Shown in pieces: positions 12,767 to 35,821 of a stretch of 64,000 nucleotides of DNA. Every line of letters begins with the position of its first letter. The stretch's first letter is position 1. The DNA comes from Paragordius varius (Eukaryota > Nematomorpha): positions 3,348,001-3,412,000 of the forward strand of contig OZ176054.1 in assembly GCA_964247055.1 (NCBI GenBank), read 5' to 3'. The notes under the pieces were generated by a model that was not told the origin of the DNA, searched no databases, and saw nothing but the letters and a program-made list of their open reading frames with translations. The position numbers were made by a program, and so were the translations under genes.

Positions 12767-15008
12767 TCATTCTACATTTCCATTAGATGGTATTTTATTC
12801 AGCAAATTAACATTGAAATAAAGATCTTTCGTTAACATAGAAACTATGGAGCAACATTGTTTCTTGGCATGCATAGCCGGATCATCGGTGTTGGATTCAA
12901 AAGTACAAACATAAGCATTAACCCGGGTAAGAATACGTAATAAATCTAATTCATGAGCGAATTCACATAGGGCACGGCATAAACTTTGTATGAACCAAGA
13001 ACCTTGGCTACAGTTTCGCCAAGAGTAATAACCTTAAACGCATATTTGTAATGAAAATATTTAGCAATTATTTGAAATCTAAAATTAAATGGAATACATT
13101 AGGTTTGAATTTTGAATATGCATTCTAGATAGATTAATAAATATATAAAGATTAACAATATAATTTTATACAAAAAAGGTAAAACTAAAAACATTAAAAA
13201 CATTTTATAAGAGCCCTTATCAAAGAAGGGTCATTCCATTTAAATGCTTTAAATTTATACAGTAAAATTGTACGGACACAATGTAAACACATGAAGATGT
13301 TTTTTATAAACTTGAGTTTTTTATATTACGCTCCATATATTTTTAACACGCGCATATCATCCGATACATTGCATCAATTATATCATAAAATAAAAGCCTT
13401 TTTGTACACTAAGAAGATCCAAAACATCATAAAAACAGAAAAAAATAAATGCAAAAAAATGGGGGACTTTTTAGTTTGCGAAAAATAAAATGCACATTAC
13501 CAGGAACGGAAGAATAAGCTATAAGGAAATCAGCTTCGACCGGAATGCGTTTTATAACGCGGGAATCAACATCATCCAAGCCTGTGTCATCCGTCGCTTC
13601 GATTCCATCATCGAGTTTGGTTCCTCGACATGCCTAATCAATTTTTTTTAAAAATGTAAAATATTTTTTGGGATAAAGTTTTATCTTATTCCTATGGGTA
13701 AAATTTATTAGACTTATATAAATATTGTTGCTTAAAGAGTCTAATTTTATCATAAAACTTCAACTTGGAAAAACGGCCCTAACAAAAATAAAATATGGCA
13801 CTAGATATAGTTTAAGGTTTATAGCAAATAATTTATATTTATCAAATTACTAAATTCATCCAACTTTATCAATTATAAATGTTAATCAATAAAAATAATC
13901 AGATTGATAACCAATTTAAAACCTAAAAACTTCTTAAAAAAAGTACTTGTATGAAAAATAATTTAGGCTTTCCAGCTAAGGTAGGACAAACGTCACCCCT
14001 AAAGAGAGAAGTTAGCTCCTCCATTTTAAAGGTGGCATCTGTGCCCCAAATGTTTCCATCATCTTCGCCGTGAGATAGGAAAACCGTAACAAAGCAATCC
14101 GATTGACTAAAATCTTCATGGCTAACTATATATATATAACATAATAAATATCATAATTTGACACAATAAGATAGATTATTTTAAAATAATAAGATAAATT
14201 GCATAAAACATTTTATTAAAGTGCTAAAAAATGTTCGATAGTTTATTTATTAGCGCAAAAATAATTTTTTGGTTTGAATTGAATGGCCTGATAAAACTAT
14301 TTCATACAAAAAATACTTATAAATGTGACAATGTCAAACATTTAAAAATATTCAAGCACGAAAGTTACAATAGGAAATTTAATTATATTAGCCAAAAATA
14401 AATTATTTCAAAAGCAAATATTCCACAATAAATTTTTTTTATTACCTATTGACATTACACGCATAATATCGCGCACAGTTAAATTATCGTAAACCATGGT
14501 ATCAAAACCCAAATTGAGCATAATGTTTTGAATAGCCTTGGCATCTCTATCTGTTCCGTGACGTGCATTTAATTCCGTACAGGGATGAAAATCACGATTA
14601 TTTATAATTATGGCTTTGCCCCTATATCGATGGCCAAAATTATAGATAAATTTATCTGACAAATAATGTTGATAGTGGCTGGCATATTTGTTTAAATGTG
14701 TCGTATTAGATTTTATAATCTCTGTATGTTCATCGGGATTTGGAGTGGGAGATAGGGTGGGTTTGTGAATTAACCCATTTTTGCGAAGATTATACCGTGT
14801 TTCACGTAATATTGATGTGAATCTAATGTAAAGTTTCAGTAAAATATATTGAGGAATTGGTAAAATGTTTACAAAAAATAATATTGAACAAAATATATTA
14901 TTAAATTTTAAAATGCTACTCTGTCACGTAAGAATCGTTATTGTCTTCTAATTTTTTTTCATAATTTATGTCTCCATTTCCTATTGGGATTTCTAAGCTA
15001 TCATCCAT
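12767..15008 (-). CDS. Executioner caspase (caspase-3/7-like)
   Basis: Cysteine protease that cleaves after aspartate during apoptosis. Exons in coding order: probably 15008-14928, then 14822-14446, 14125-13947, 13633-13501 and 13032-12767. The p20 region shows [18 protein letters not shown] and [10 protein letters not shown] (substrate-binding Arg), [15 protein letters not shown] with the catalytic His, and FFIQACRGTK with the catalytic Cys. The p10 region shows [18 protein letters not shown] and GSWFIQSLC, then [10 protein letters not shown] near the end. The linker [11 protein letters not shown] contains possible cleavage aspartates. The N-terminal region before p20 is short with no CARD or DED visible, as in effector caspases. 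Problem: exon 1 ([12 protein letters not shown]...) ends in phase 0 at its only GT donor, whereas exon 2 needs one incoming phase-2 codon, so the true first exon or a tiny exon may be missing. Exons 2-5 are phase-consistent. Confidence 0.92.
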
Positions 15009-16327
15009 TAATCAGGCCCCCTCTCAATTGACAGATGTTTTATTTATAGACTTTGTATAAAAAATGCGCATGTGTTTTAAATATGTGAAAATATTATCTA
15101 ATAATTACGAAAGAGTTAAATATATTAAATTTATGAGATAAACTAGAGTTTAACTCATTAAATCATAAGAACCATAATATGTGATGCTAAAAGAATTTAA
15201 AAATAATAACTTGTTTTTACAATCAATATTTTAAATTTATGTAAAATACTTAATTTTTTTAATTTTAGCCACATTTTTGGGTTAAAACAAGAATTTGATC
15301 CAAATTTTTTTAATCATTTATACCATTCGTTAATGTTTTTAACAGTTCTTTCTTTTCCTCTTGGTGACTTGATGTTTTTGCCTAACTTACAACTTGTAAA
15401 AATATATAAAAGTTGCATTTTCCATCGGAACATGGTAAATATAGAGAGTCCTCTAGGGTATAATGATATCCCTATTTGTGAAATATGAAATTGATATATA
15501 AGGATTCTAATATTTTTTGAAATTTACGAGTCAGAAAGTTATAAATTTTATAATGATTCTAATATTTTTTGAAATTTACGAGTCAGAAAGTTATAAATTT
15601 TATAATAATGTCCATATCGTGTCACGAATTTGGAGCACTCTTAATATAAAAAGGTTTTTGAGTTAGAGACAAAAAAATCGAGCCTATTTATATCACAGAA
15701 GACAGAATTTGGTGGTATAAAAAATATTCGGATATAATATATAATTTATATAGATAAATAAATGTTTTAGTAATCATGGTAAGTTTTGGACCTTACCATG
15801 ATACATATTACTACTTTTTCATAATTAATACATGTTAAAAAATGTCTAAATGCAACTCGCAAATTATTTTGATATATAGTTAAGAAAACGTAGAATTATC
15901 TAAAGCTTTAGATTAGGGGTTTACAAGTGTATAATATAGTTTCACATTTTGTGGTCTCTCCATATGGAAAAATCAGCCCAAATGGTTCTAATAATGCATA
16001 GCTTTTTTAAATAACCAAAATATTTATCAAACTTTTAGTCTACTTTGGTAATGAAAGGTTAGTGGGTATCAAGAAGATAATATATTAAACATTTTGTTCA
16101 GACACAAAAGTAGTGTATTTACATTTTTAGTACGGTCAAAACCACTATCAAAGAATTTTGATGCTTTATCTCATATAAATATAAATCAAAATATTTATGT
16201 CCATATAATAAATTTATATTTTTACCCCATTTACTTAAATATACCTTTTTATGTTTGGTTCCCATTTACATGAATTTAAATTTTATAAACTTTACTATCC
16301 CTCTTTTATCGGATTCAAATAATTATC
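15009..16327. other. Intergenic, with one 52-bp tandem duplication
   Basis: Gap between the divergent starts of the caspase gene and the ePHD protein gene, so both promoters lie here. The only structure noticed is the exact 52-bp duplication at 15503-15606. No gene was recognised. Confidence 0.45.
15503..15606. repeat. 52-bp direct tandem duplication, two identical copies
   Basis: The unit starting GATTCTAATATTTTTTGAAA occurs at 15503-15554 and again at 15555-15606 without a difference, so the duplication is recent or an assembly artefact. Confidence 0.9.
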
Positions 16328-18173
16328 ATGAATGATTCTAATCATGAAATATCTACCTTGAGCAACAAACTAAATTCAAGTGATTTGGAAAAAGCAACTA
16401 TTAATCAAGAAAAACGCTTTGAAAAGATTAAACATAAGAAAAAGCGAAAGAAACATTATTTTAATCAAGCCGATTCATCTATTATAGAAGAAAAACTTAC
16501 CAAAAATCTTATATCCAAATTCCATGCTTTATCATCTTCCGGTAAAAAGCAAAAAGATATAATTTTGTCTACCTATGATGAAACCCTTTTTCATCAAATA
16601 GGTCCTTACATATCAATATTTAATTCGGATTATAAATTTAATTTTTGCCTTCAATCGCAACATAAATTTTCAAAATATAAAGTTAAGTTGAATCAAACCC
16701 CTCATAACACGGTTTTCGACTCATTTATTTCTACAAAAACGCAACTTGTCACTCCTTTACCAACAAATAATTCAATAATGCCTTCAGTGTTTAACGATAA
16801 TAGAAATAATCCAAATGTTCAAAATAAACAAACATACGTCTCTTTACTGGATATTTCGAGACTTCGTCAAAATTCCATGATAAAAACGGATCCATCTCCT
16901 CAATCGTTCAATAGAGTTAAAATAAACGTTTCTGTCCCACCCGTTTCCGATGTGATTATTAATGTTAAACAATATTTGGCCACTAAACTTTACAATCGTT
17001 TTGGGAATGTTTCATATGATTTTTCAAATCCAAACGTTTCGTCAAAATCGATTCCTGATATTACATTGGCACAACTAAAATCAAATCTGGTAACTCAGAA
17101 AATAACAACAAGCGATAAAAATCTTGAGAATACTAACCAACCAAAATGTCCTTGGATTTGTAGTTTTTGCCAATTGCCAACTTTTTATAATCTTCTGCTT
17201 GGGGAATTATTTGGACCAATAACTGTGATTACTGACATAAATCGTCTGCTTGATAATGATGATGAAATTTTGAAATTGATAGATACGAATTCAATTTTCA
17301 AAAATGGCGAAAATGTAGAAAGACAACAAAATACATCCAATACTTTGGGTAATTCAGGTGATATTGCAGCTTCACCACTTAGAAAATCTAGAAGAATAAA
17401 TACAACGGGATCACTTGATCATGATAACTCTCATCTAACCAACGCCTTTTCCAATCACCGTTTAAACAATGTTGCTAATGCCAATTTTCAAAATTCTCTA
17501 AAACAATCCACATCTCCAACCTCTTTTGATGTGCAGAATAAGAATTCTCTGCAAACTAAACCATTGTTATTGCGATTTTATTTTCATACACCTTGTTTAC
17601 TTTGGGCTTCACATCTTAGAATAACATCCGTTGGTTATGAAAATTTGGATAAATGTGTGACATCGGCATTTTTTCGGGTATAAATTTTAAATTATAAATT
17701 TAGAAATGCTCTATATGCTCTAAAATTGGTGCCAATATTAATTGTTGTGGCAAAAATTGCTCATCTTGGTTTCATTTTTCCTGTGCCGCTCATCTTAAAG
17801 GTAAAATTTTCATGATTCTGTATGCAATTTTTAATTAATGTAATTTATCGCAATCGACTTTTTTGTTTAATTTTTTATCATCAAAGGTTATTAATATCTT
17901 TGCAAAAGTTACGTTCTATACAATACCATAAAAAACTATTTTAAAGGTTTAACTAAATATTTTATATTAATTTAGATGAATATACATTCGAAGAATCTTC
18001 TTTTTTAGCTCTATGTCCATTACACAAAAATACCCGAGAGAGTTCTTTTAAACGGTAGATAAACAACGGATTTTATTAATTATAATATTTTTCATTTAAT
18101 TTTTATCGTGAATGTTGGTTAAATTTTTTTCCATACTTTTAGTGCCATCAGTACAAACTCTAAAGGCAGATGA
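16328..18173 (+). CDS. Extended PHD finger protein of the RAI1/TCF20 type
   Basis: Probably a nuclear chromatin-reading protein. Exons: 16328-17677, 17704-17800, 17976-18054 and 18143-18173; 519 codons, phases consistent. Intron 1 is 26 nt as modelled (17678-17703). Residues 1-270 are polar and probably disordered, with a basic patch KHKKKRKK near residue 36 that could be a nuclear localisation signal. The C-terminal third is an ePHD module: CPWICSFCQLPTFYNLLLGE followed by LFGPI, a long disordered insert, FHTPCLLW, then CSICSKIGANINCCGKNC and WFHFSCAAH, and finally FLALCPLHK. The LG-L-GP motif after the first CxxC and the GAxIxCC core are characteristic of the RAI1/TCF20 family. Those proteins are usually 1900-2000 residues in vertebrates; this one is much smaller, so orthology is uncertain. 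Confidence 0.8.
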
Positions 18174-19275
18174 TAAAGAAACTTTAGTCCCTTTTTTGTT
18201 CTTAACTAAAAATATTGACTATCCCATCGTATTTAAAATATTCCTGAGTAAAAAGGACGCCGCTTAACAATCGATCAGAAAATATTTCAATGCAACATAC
18301 ATACATTAGTTGATAACATGAAAACATTCATTTAAAAAAAATTTCTTCTGAAAAAACAATTTTTTAAATTTTCCCCCTACTACTATGGAAAAATCGAGAA
18401 AGGACTGCCAAAAATGACTAGAAATAAATACGAGAATCTTTTGGTATGTTAATTACGATTTATGTTGTTTCCACCACCTACAATCATTGATTCTTCCGAA
18501 AACTCTCTTTGATGATCAAATTAAATAACTAAAGATACAAGAATCATTTAATTAAATGGATCTTATCCAATGATTCTGGAAAGAAAAAATCTATATGGTA
18601 TAAAGATAATATCACTAAAGAGCAAAAAAAGCGAATTTATTTCAACAGCATTCTTTGAGATACGACTGGAAGTTTTTGAGATGATACTTAATCATATTAT
18701 GACTAAAAACGCTAAAAAATAATTATTTGGTAGCCACATAATATTCAATCATTAATATATAATTGTAAATAGTATTGAACTTTGATGTATTAAATATATT
18801 TTTTTATTTGCCATACACTATTCTTTATACAGACTATTCTTTATTTTTTTATAATTTATTGTACAGAAACCATCGTTAAAATAGATTAGGTTGATTTTTG
18901 CCGATTTGTTTAAAATAGGGTTGTTCCATAAAAACTTTTTTGTTCCAGATATATCGTTATTTTTGCGTTTTTTAGCTCTTAATTTTTTCTAAATTTTTAC
19001 ATTTTAATCCCTATTTGATTTTTATGCATTTTACTTGTAAAGTTTAAAACATTTGTTTTGATTATTTTATTTTTTTGGTACGGCTAACGACTGGACTCAT
19101 GGTAAAAAAACTCTTAATAAATCGTTTCTTTTAAGTAAAATATTAAAAACTGTTCTTTCCTAAAATTTTCTTTCATGCTTCCATATTTAATTTATAATTT
19201 ATAATTACGGTTTGATTTGTCACACGTTCGTCCTCTCAAACAAAATTTAAATTAAAATCTATATACAATCTAACT

Positions 19276-19345
19276 CAGTGGTACTCGCCAAAAAAATATT
19301 TTCGTGTCTCAAGGGCCCAGCATCATATAACACCCCAGATAAAGA
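19276..19345. mobile_element. hAT-like element, left-end fragment (family C)
   Basis: Begins CAGTGGTACTCGCC followed by AAAAAA and a GGGCC block, matching the left ends at 10700 and 63436. I could not find the opposite terminus, so only a fragment is claimed and the right boundary is arbitrary. Confidence 0.45.
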
Positions 19346-19555
19346 TAGTCCAATTAGAACATTAAAAAATTTAATTAATTATTCATATTTTAAAAATAAA
19401 GGTAACTAAATTCAGTTAACAAGTTTCCCATTTTGTTTTCCAATAGCTTGTATTTTCCGCATCGTCATTACTAGTTTGGCGCCTCAGTAAGGTCGTCATA
19501 AATAGTATTGAGCCAGCTTTTGAAGGGCCTACTAGGTTTCGAGCTAGGTTTAGAG

Positions 19556-19827
19556 CAGTGATTTCAAAAGAAGAGCAACGCCCCCCAAGGCAGGCATGAA
19601 AAAATCTAAGGGGGGGGGGGATAAATTTGGAGAATTTATCTAAACATATAGAAGGTTTTCAGGTGCGAATTATCAAGATTTGACACCGATATGAATGCAT
19701 ATATAATATAAAGATCTCATTGATTGGGAATTATGATATTATATTTTTTGTTTTTTATTTTAGAGGCTCAAAATTTTTTTATATTCAATTTGGTGGGACG
19801 TTAACGAAAAAAGGTTGGAAATGACTG
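19556..19827. mobile_element. hAT-like MITE with perfect 8-bp target duplication (family D)
   Basis: 272 bp starting CAGTGATTTC and ending GAAATGACTG, imperfect terminal inverted repeats with CAGT ends. It is flanked on both sides by the identical octamer GTTTAGAG (19548-19555 and 19828-19835), the 8-bp duplication expected for hAT transposition. No open reading frame, so it is non-autonomous. Confidence 0.8.
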
Positions 19828-20754
19828 GTTTAGAGTATACATCATTATATTTATGCAATTATCTGGAGGTCTACGATGGATGTGACCTGCCCATCTTAGT
19901 TTTTTGGCTCTTAGATAGGGGTCACTAGCAGTGAGTTAAAAGATTTGATAAGGATCCAATAGATTGATTATTAAAATTAAAGAGTTTGGGATTATGCAAT
20001 AGATTTGTTTTGAGCATAATTTACCAATTTAGACTAGGTCAGTATTCCGTGCCATTAGATTGCGCTAGACGGATGATGGAAGAATATAGCTAGGATTTCC
20101 TTTAAGTTTATTAAATTTATTATAAATCATGTGTTTTAATCAATGGTGTTATTTCCCTGCTTCAGACTTTACCGATACCTCCCTTGGCGCATATTTCATC
20201 ACCAGAGATTCCGTTTTAAAATTTGGTAAATACACTATTTAAATTCAAAAATCATTATTAATTTAATGTCCCGTTTTTTACCTATATTATACGAAAGTTA
20301 GGGCAACACTTCATAAATACATGCAAAAAACGAAAAAGACTCTTGTTTATGACAGTGTGGAATGCTCATTTTTCCCCAGATATTTACAAAAATATCCATA
20401 AAATTGGTCAAAAAACTATTTTCTTAATGTTCAACTATGAAGTTAATATGTGAGTCAAGCATTTTACACGCTCTTTCATATAATAAATTTAACTGGCTTG
20501 CAAATCCAATTGTTTAGTTTGTTCAAAATTTATTAGTGAAATAATATATATTAATTATATTAACTACAATTAAGTTAAACTGGAATAGAATGAATATATA
20601 TATGCAAAAAATAAAAATATAATTTCAAGTCAAAAATATATAATTTGTTGTAAATAATTATTGAATCACGGTAAATATGAAGAAAAATATAATGTAATAA
20701 GTATTGGGCAAAAATTATTTGAGCCCTATATACCTCTTAAAAATATGTAGAAAG

Positions 20755-20756
<2 letters not shown>

Positions 20757-20790
<34 letters not shown>
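20757..20790. repeat. (TA)n microsatellite
   Basis: Uninterrupted TA repeat of about 34 bp in intergenic sequence. Confidence 0.9.
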
Positions 20791-20793
<3 letters not shown>

Positions 20794-21087
20794 TTAACAT
20801 CACAACATTTGCAAATATAATTGAGTAAGAGAACATTTTTTATAAATCTTTTCAAAAAATATATGTCACGTTAAGTATTGAGATGGATGTGTAAAAATCA
20901 GATCAATATTTGGTATTATTTGGCCCATAATGAAACAATATGAAACGCAAAAACTTAATGTGTAAAATCACACCACAAATGAAATTGGATATATTAATTG
21001 CATAAAAAGTGTGAAACCAGAAAATAAATTATGGTAAATGCTAAAGTAGCACTAGAAATCCCCCCCCCCAATATATATTGTTTTTTT

Positions 21088-31433
<10,346 letters not shown>

Positions 31434-32255
31434 TTTGAATTTATTTTAATACGAGATAATTTAACACAAATAAATTAATTGAAGTTAAAGCGCAAGTAAT
31501 CACTTAATTGAATAAACAAAGATACGTGCAATAAATGTAATAAAAGACAAACAATTTAAATGGCCAATGCGAATACGTATTTTACTCCATTAGCATAACT
31601 TCATAGAACAGTAAGAATAAACATGCCTTAAATATAAAAATTAATTTTATTACTGAAAAACAGGTAAATTATATAAAAGAGACACAAATGCTACAAAAGG
31701 ATGTATCATGGTTAAAAGGTCCTATCTCACTGGCAGATGTATATATAGAGTATACAAAAAAATCTTATGATATATATGCCAATAGATAAATATACTGAAT
31801 TATCATAGGCTTTCTTTTGGGCCTTATGAAATATTTACAGTTAAGATTGCTTCATATGGAAGTAAAATCGTATTTAATTTAGAAATATGATGAAAACAGC
31901 ATTAACACTCTATGTTATAAATATTTAATTATATAAGGCTTTTCTATATAATTGGATTATCAACAATTCAATCCTCTCAAATTTAAATTTAAAGGTTTGA
32001 TGCAATCAACTTTTTTTGAAAAAAATTATGAGGTGACTAAATATTCAGCATCATGGAATCTTATAGAAAAAGTGTTAAAATATCTTAAGTAGTTTTTATT
32101 TTCTATCATGCATCAAAATAGCAGGAAATGACTTCCAGATTTGCCAAAAATTAAATATTTTTATTAATTTGTTATTCATTTTTATATTTTTCTGATGTAT
32201 TATTTTAGCATTTAGTTAAAAAATCTGGATAAATCTCGCCATATTTGGGTTTATA
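31434..32255. other. 5' flank of GFPT, no gene
   Basis: About 820 bp of AT-rich sequence upstream of the GFPT start codon. The region 32040-32110 resembles 7640-7720, a degenerate dispersed repeat. No other structure recognised. Confidence 0.4.
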
Positions 32256-32776
32256 TTAACACTTCGCTTCAAATTGAGGTTGTATCTATATCCAAACTAA
32301 ATTTAAATTAATATTTTAAAAAACAACCGAAGGAAACGGTTTAAACTTATGCTTCTATCCTAATGAAAATTATATAAAATATCCATGTGATTTGTTTTGA
32401 AAAAAAAGTTCCATGTCAAACTACTTCGACACCATTTTTATTTCACAAAATTTTTACAAAAATCGTCTTCATTTTATTTTAAGGGTAAAATTAAAGCTAA
32501 TTTTTATTTAAATTACATCTGACATTGATAGAGATAGAAAAAGCGGTTTATTTTGTATTATTTTTTTATTTTACCATTTCACACATGTCACGTTGACGAT
32601 TTTTATACCTATCGGTTTGAGCTTAAAATAAGTATAAGTATTTTTAAATCAAATTTATTATATATTTCGGTTTATAATGTTATATATGTGCAAAACTTTG
32701 CCATGGTTCCTGGGGTAATTAACTACCTTAATTTGAATCGAAGGACTAAAATGAGTGTCTTGTATCCAAGTGTTAA
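32256..32776. mobile_element. TTAA-flanked MITE, family A copy 2
   Basis: 521 bp including both TTAA ends: starts TTAACACTTCGCTTCAAATT and finishes CCAAGTGTTAA. The interior aligns with the copies at 8281 and 43298 (shared GTTCCATGTCAAACTACTTC and TTTGCCATGG). No coding capacity; the short open frame at 32553-32795 is a chance frame inside it. Confidence 0.75.
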
Positions 32777-33273
32777 GGAGCCAAGCCCATTTTAGAAAGT
32801 GCCAAAAATTTGAAAATGTGGCAACTACATTGAAAAATAAATAGTTAAAAAAATCGAGAATCGAAAATGATCTATTTTACTGATATTATTGGAAGCTATC
32901 TTTTTGATGGGGACAAATTTGGCGTTTTACAATATAGAGCAAAACTGTAAATTATTTACTTATATCGCTCTTAAGGGAAAAAAAATCACCATGATACTGA
33001 TAAATTTTATTAGATTATATATTTCATCAGGATCTTATACCCCCAATTTTATGCACAGTGTATGTATGCGTAGCTGTAAAATAAAATTTTAATAATTTTA
33101 TTCAAAACCTGCTTTTGTGGCCAAACACTTTAAGCCACATAAGTAAATTCTAAAAGATAAATATTAAGAAAATATATGTTAAAGGACACTGCTGGTAAAT
33201 GATTTTAATTATTATTATTATCTTTTGGATGTGGAATCCACATAAAAATTAAAATTTATTGATAATTTTTTAC
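32777..33273. other. Spacer between two family A MITEs
   Basis: About 500 bp without a recognisable gene. An open frame at 32889-33092 has no family likeness and is AT-rich, so it is not called. Confidence 0.4.
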
Positions 33274-33780
33274 TTAACATTCCACTTCGATTCAAAATGG
33301 GGTGTCATTACCCCAGACTATAGTTAAGTTAAACTTTCAAAAACTAAGCCGATATATCTAAATAAAATTTGGTTTTCAAAAAAATTCCATATAAAACTAC
33401 TTCGTTGCCATTTTTATTCATCAACCTTTTAGCAAAATATCGTCGTTATTTGATTTTAAAGATAAAATGAAAGCTATTTTTTATTTACATCACATCTAAC
33501 ATTGATTGAAACAGAAAAGTGGTTTAATTTGTAATAATTTTAAATTTAACAAATGCACACATGCCATGTTAACTTTTACCTTGAGGTTTTGCCTAAAAAA
33601 AGTAATATCAAGTATCTTTAAATAGGATTTTTTATATATTTGGGTTCATTAATGTTATAAATGTGCATATTTTTGTCATGGTTTCAATTCATTCCATGTT
33701 ATTTATTTTTAACCGTCCTCGGGTTAATTACGCCGAATCGAATTGAAGGACTAAAATGAATGTGTTGTATCCAAGTTTAA
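33274..33780. mobile_element. TTAA-flanked MITE, family A copy 3
   Basis: 507 bp; begins TTAACATTCCACTTCGATTC and ends GTATCCAAGTTTAA, a more diverged copy in the same orientation as the neighbour 500 bp to the left. It stops 59 bp before the EBNA1BP2 start codon, so it lies in or next to that promoter. Confidence 0.7.
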
Positions 33781-33839
33781 TTCATACGTAATTATTCAAA
33801 ATTATAAATAAACATATTGAGCACCCTTTTTCAAATATA

Positions 33840-35821
33840 ATGCTTTCAAGCGATATCGATTCAGACGCCGAAGTAAATAAATTTTTTAATTAAAGTTACA
33901 AGACGCATTTGAGAAAGGACAGCTAAATCCAGGAACATATATCTCTGAAGACGCACCAAAAAAGTTTGTTTATAATAAGGTAATTGTTTTATTTAAAATT
34001 ATTAAACCTTAATTTAAATTTAAATATAATTGCAGACAGCTCTTGATGGTGCCTTTCAAATTCTAAAATCAAAGCGTTCAGATTTTTTGTTTCCTGAATA
34101 TTTGGATGCAAGTGCACCCAATATATCCCTTGATGCAGATCAAGATGTATATGATTTTAAAAACCCTCCTTCAAATACATTAAAGAAAAATGAAATGACT
34201 AAACAACAAGAAAATTTGGCCAAAAACGATTTTCAACGGGAGACATACTTGTATTTGTTCTTTGCAATTTATTTTTTAGTTACAATTTAGCCCAGACATC
34301 TGCTTATAATCTTATTTCTGAGTTAAACAAAATTATGAAAACCCAAAGGCCAGATGATTATTTTGCAGAAATGGTTAAATCAGATCAGCACATGGATAGG
34401 GTAATATTAAATTCACTGATTCTGTGTATCAGCATTAACATTTTTTGTAAAGATTTAATAAAATTCAATGAATTAATATTCAAGTTTTGTGGGATTCAAT
34501 CGTTAAAATAGATTGTTTATATATTTTTCACGTTGTAAATTTCAGATAATTAAATATTCTGGTTTAAACCATTAGTACATTTAATGGTGAAGTTTCACTT
34601 ATTGACATAACAAAAAACAAAATATACATTGTATATCAAAAATAGATATTTTATAATTATTTTTTCAATATAAAATTTTTATTTATTTGCTTTGCTAGAT
34701 AAAAAGAGTCCTTGCTGCCAAGCAGGCTAGTTTACAACGCATCGAAAAAGTCACGAAAGAACGGAAAGAACGATCACTTTCCAAAAAAATGGCTAAATTG
34801 GACAAGGCTAAAAAGCAGGCTGACCTACGGAAAAAATTGACTAAAACTAAGCTTTGGAAAAAGAGTTTACATACATTTTTTTCACTATAATTTGGCTATT
34901 TTATACATAAAATTAGACTATATGACAGTACATTTTCAATGCTCTTATTATATATCTGTTTATTATTTTTTAGGCCATATTAATTTTTCCAAGTTAATAT
35001 TTTGATTGACTTCTTTTTTCGCAATTAAAGTTATTTATTGCCTTCTATTGCCTTTTACTGCTTATAATGTTTAAAATTCTATCTTCATTTCTATTTTATA
35101 AATATTTAATGTAATAGGACCATATTGCTACAATATAATATTTTTAGGAAATAGTGTATGGATTTTTCGTTTATTTTAATATTATATAGTCTTTTTAAGA
35201 TTTCCACTTTTAAAAATCTTAAATTTAATCAAACTAATGCATTTAACAGGGTATATCGCTTAATTTTTATGCAATTTACCGATATAATAATTAATAAACC
35301 AGCTATACAGAAATTAATAAAGTTCTCTATATTGTATTTTTATATTCTAAGAAATCAATGTTGACAATTTGGATGAAGAGTTGTCGACTTCTCAGCCTGG
35401 TAATAAAAAGAAAAAATTTGGGCAAAAAGATGATTTTAAAAATAGAACTTTGAATGTTCCTGGAAATAAAAAGCTTAGGTAACATTTTTTTTTTATTTAA
35501 TTCCAAAATTTTATGGTATTTTGGCTCTAAATTTTTAATATTTTTAGTAAAAAAGCACAATATAAACTCAAAAAATTTGGGAATAAAGATCACGTCACTG
35601 AGGGTGGTTTTAAACGCAAACGTGGTTGGAAACGGAATAATATGAAGAAAGATGATTTAATCGCCTTCACCTCTAAAAACACCAATAATAATAAAAATAG
35701 GCCTGGTGCCAAAAATAAACACAAAAATTTTGGGAACCGGAAAGGACAGAATATATCTAAAAAGAATAATAATAACAATAAAAAATTTGGTGGTCAGCGT
35801 AAGAAAAGACGACAAAAATAA
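33840..35821 (+). CDS. EBNA1BP2: rRNA-processing protein EBP2 (EBNA1-binding protein 2)
   Basis: Nucleolar factor needed for 27S pre-rRNA processing and 60S assembly. Exons: 33840-33872, 33896-33979, 34036-34250, 34280-34400, 34699-34864, 35352-35478 and 35548-35821; 340 codons, phases consistent. EBP2 hallmarks: LQDAFEKGQLNPG after an acidic start (SSDIDSDAE), KNDFQRETYFYNLAQTSAY, RPDDYFAEMVKSDQHMDRI followed by LAAKQASLQRIEK, a long basic helix, then KKAQYKLKKFG and a Lys/Arg/Asn-rich tail GGQRKKRRQK. Two introns are tiny: 23 nt (33873-33895) and 29 nt (34251-34279). Both are required, since reading through the first meets a stop and only the 29-nt intron restores the FQRE..FY..AQ motif. 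Slightly longer than the human protein (306) because of the Asn/Lys-rich tail. Confidence 0.95.

Larger units (their letters stand above)
18174..21087. other. Gene-poor stretch with transposon debris
   Basis: About 2.9 kb between the ePHD gene and the 3' end of GFPT. It contains a fragment of a hAT-like element from 19276, a complete-looking hAT-like MITE at 19556-19827, a G homopolymer near 19611, a C homopolymer near 21061 and a TA microsatellite at 20757-20790. No coding sequence was recognised. Confidence 0.5.

Noticed and set aside
12767-15008. Metacaspase or paracaspase
   Set aside because: [14 protein letters not shown] and the p10 region are those of true animal executioner caspases.
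15503-15606. CRISPR-like or satellite array
   Set aside because: There are only two identical adjacent copies with no spacer, in a eukaryotic context.
32553-32795. 80-codon plus-strand frame
   Set aside because: It lies wholly inside a MITE and is not conserved among its copies.
33020-33060. A second hammerhead from a CTGATGA on the minus strand
   Set aside because: No helix II or GAAA follows it.
34251-34290. 40-nt intron ending at the AG at 34290 in EBNA1BP2
   Set aside because: That acceptor shifts the frame into a stop; the AG at 34279 (29-nt intron) restores the conserved motif.
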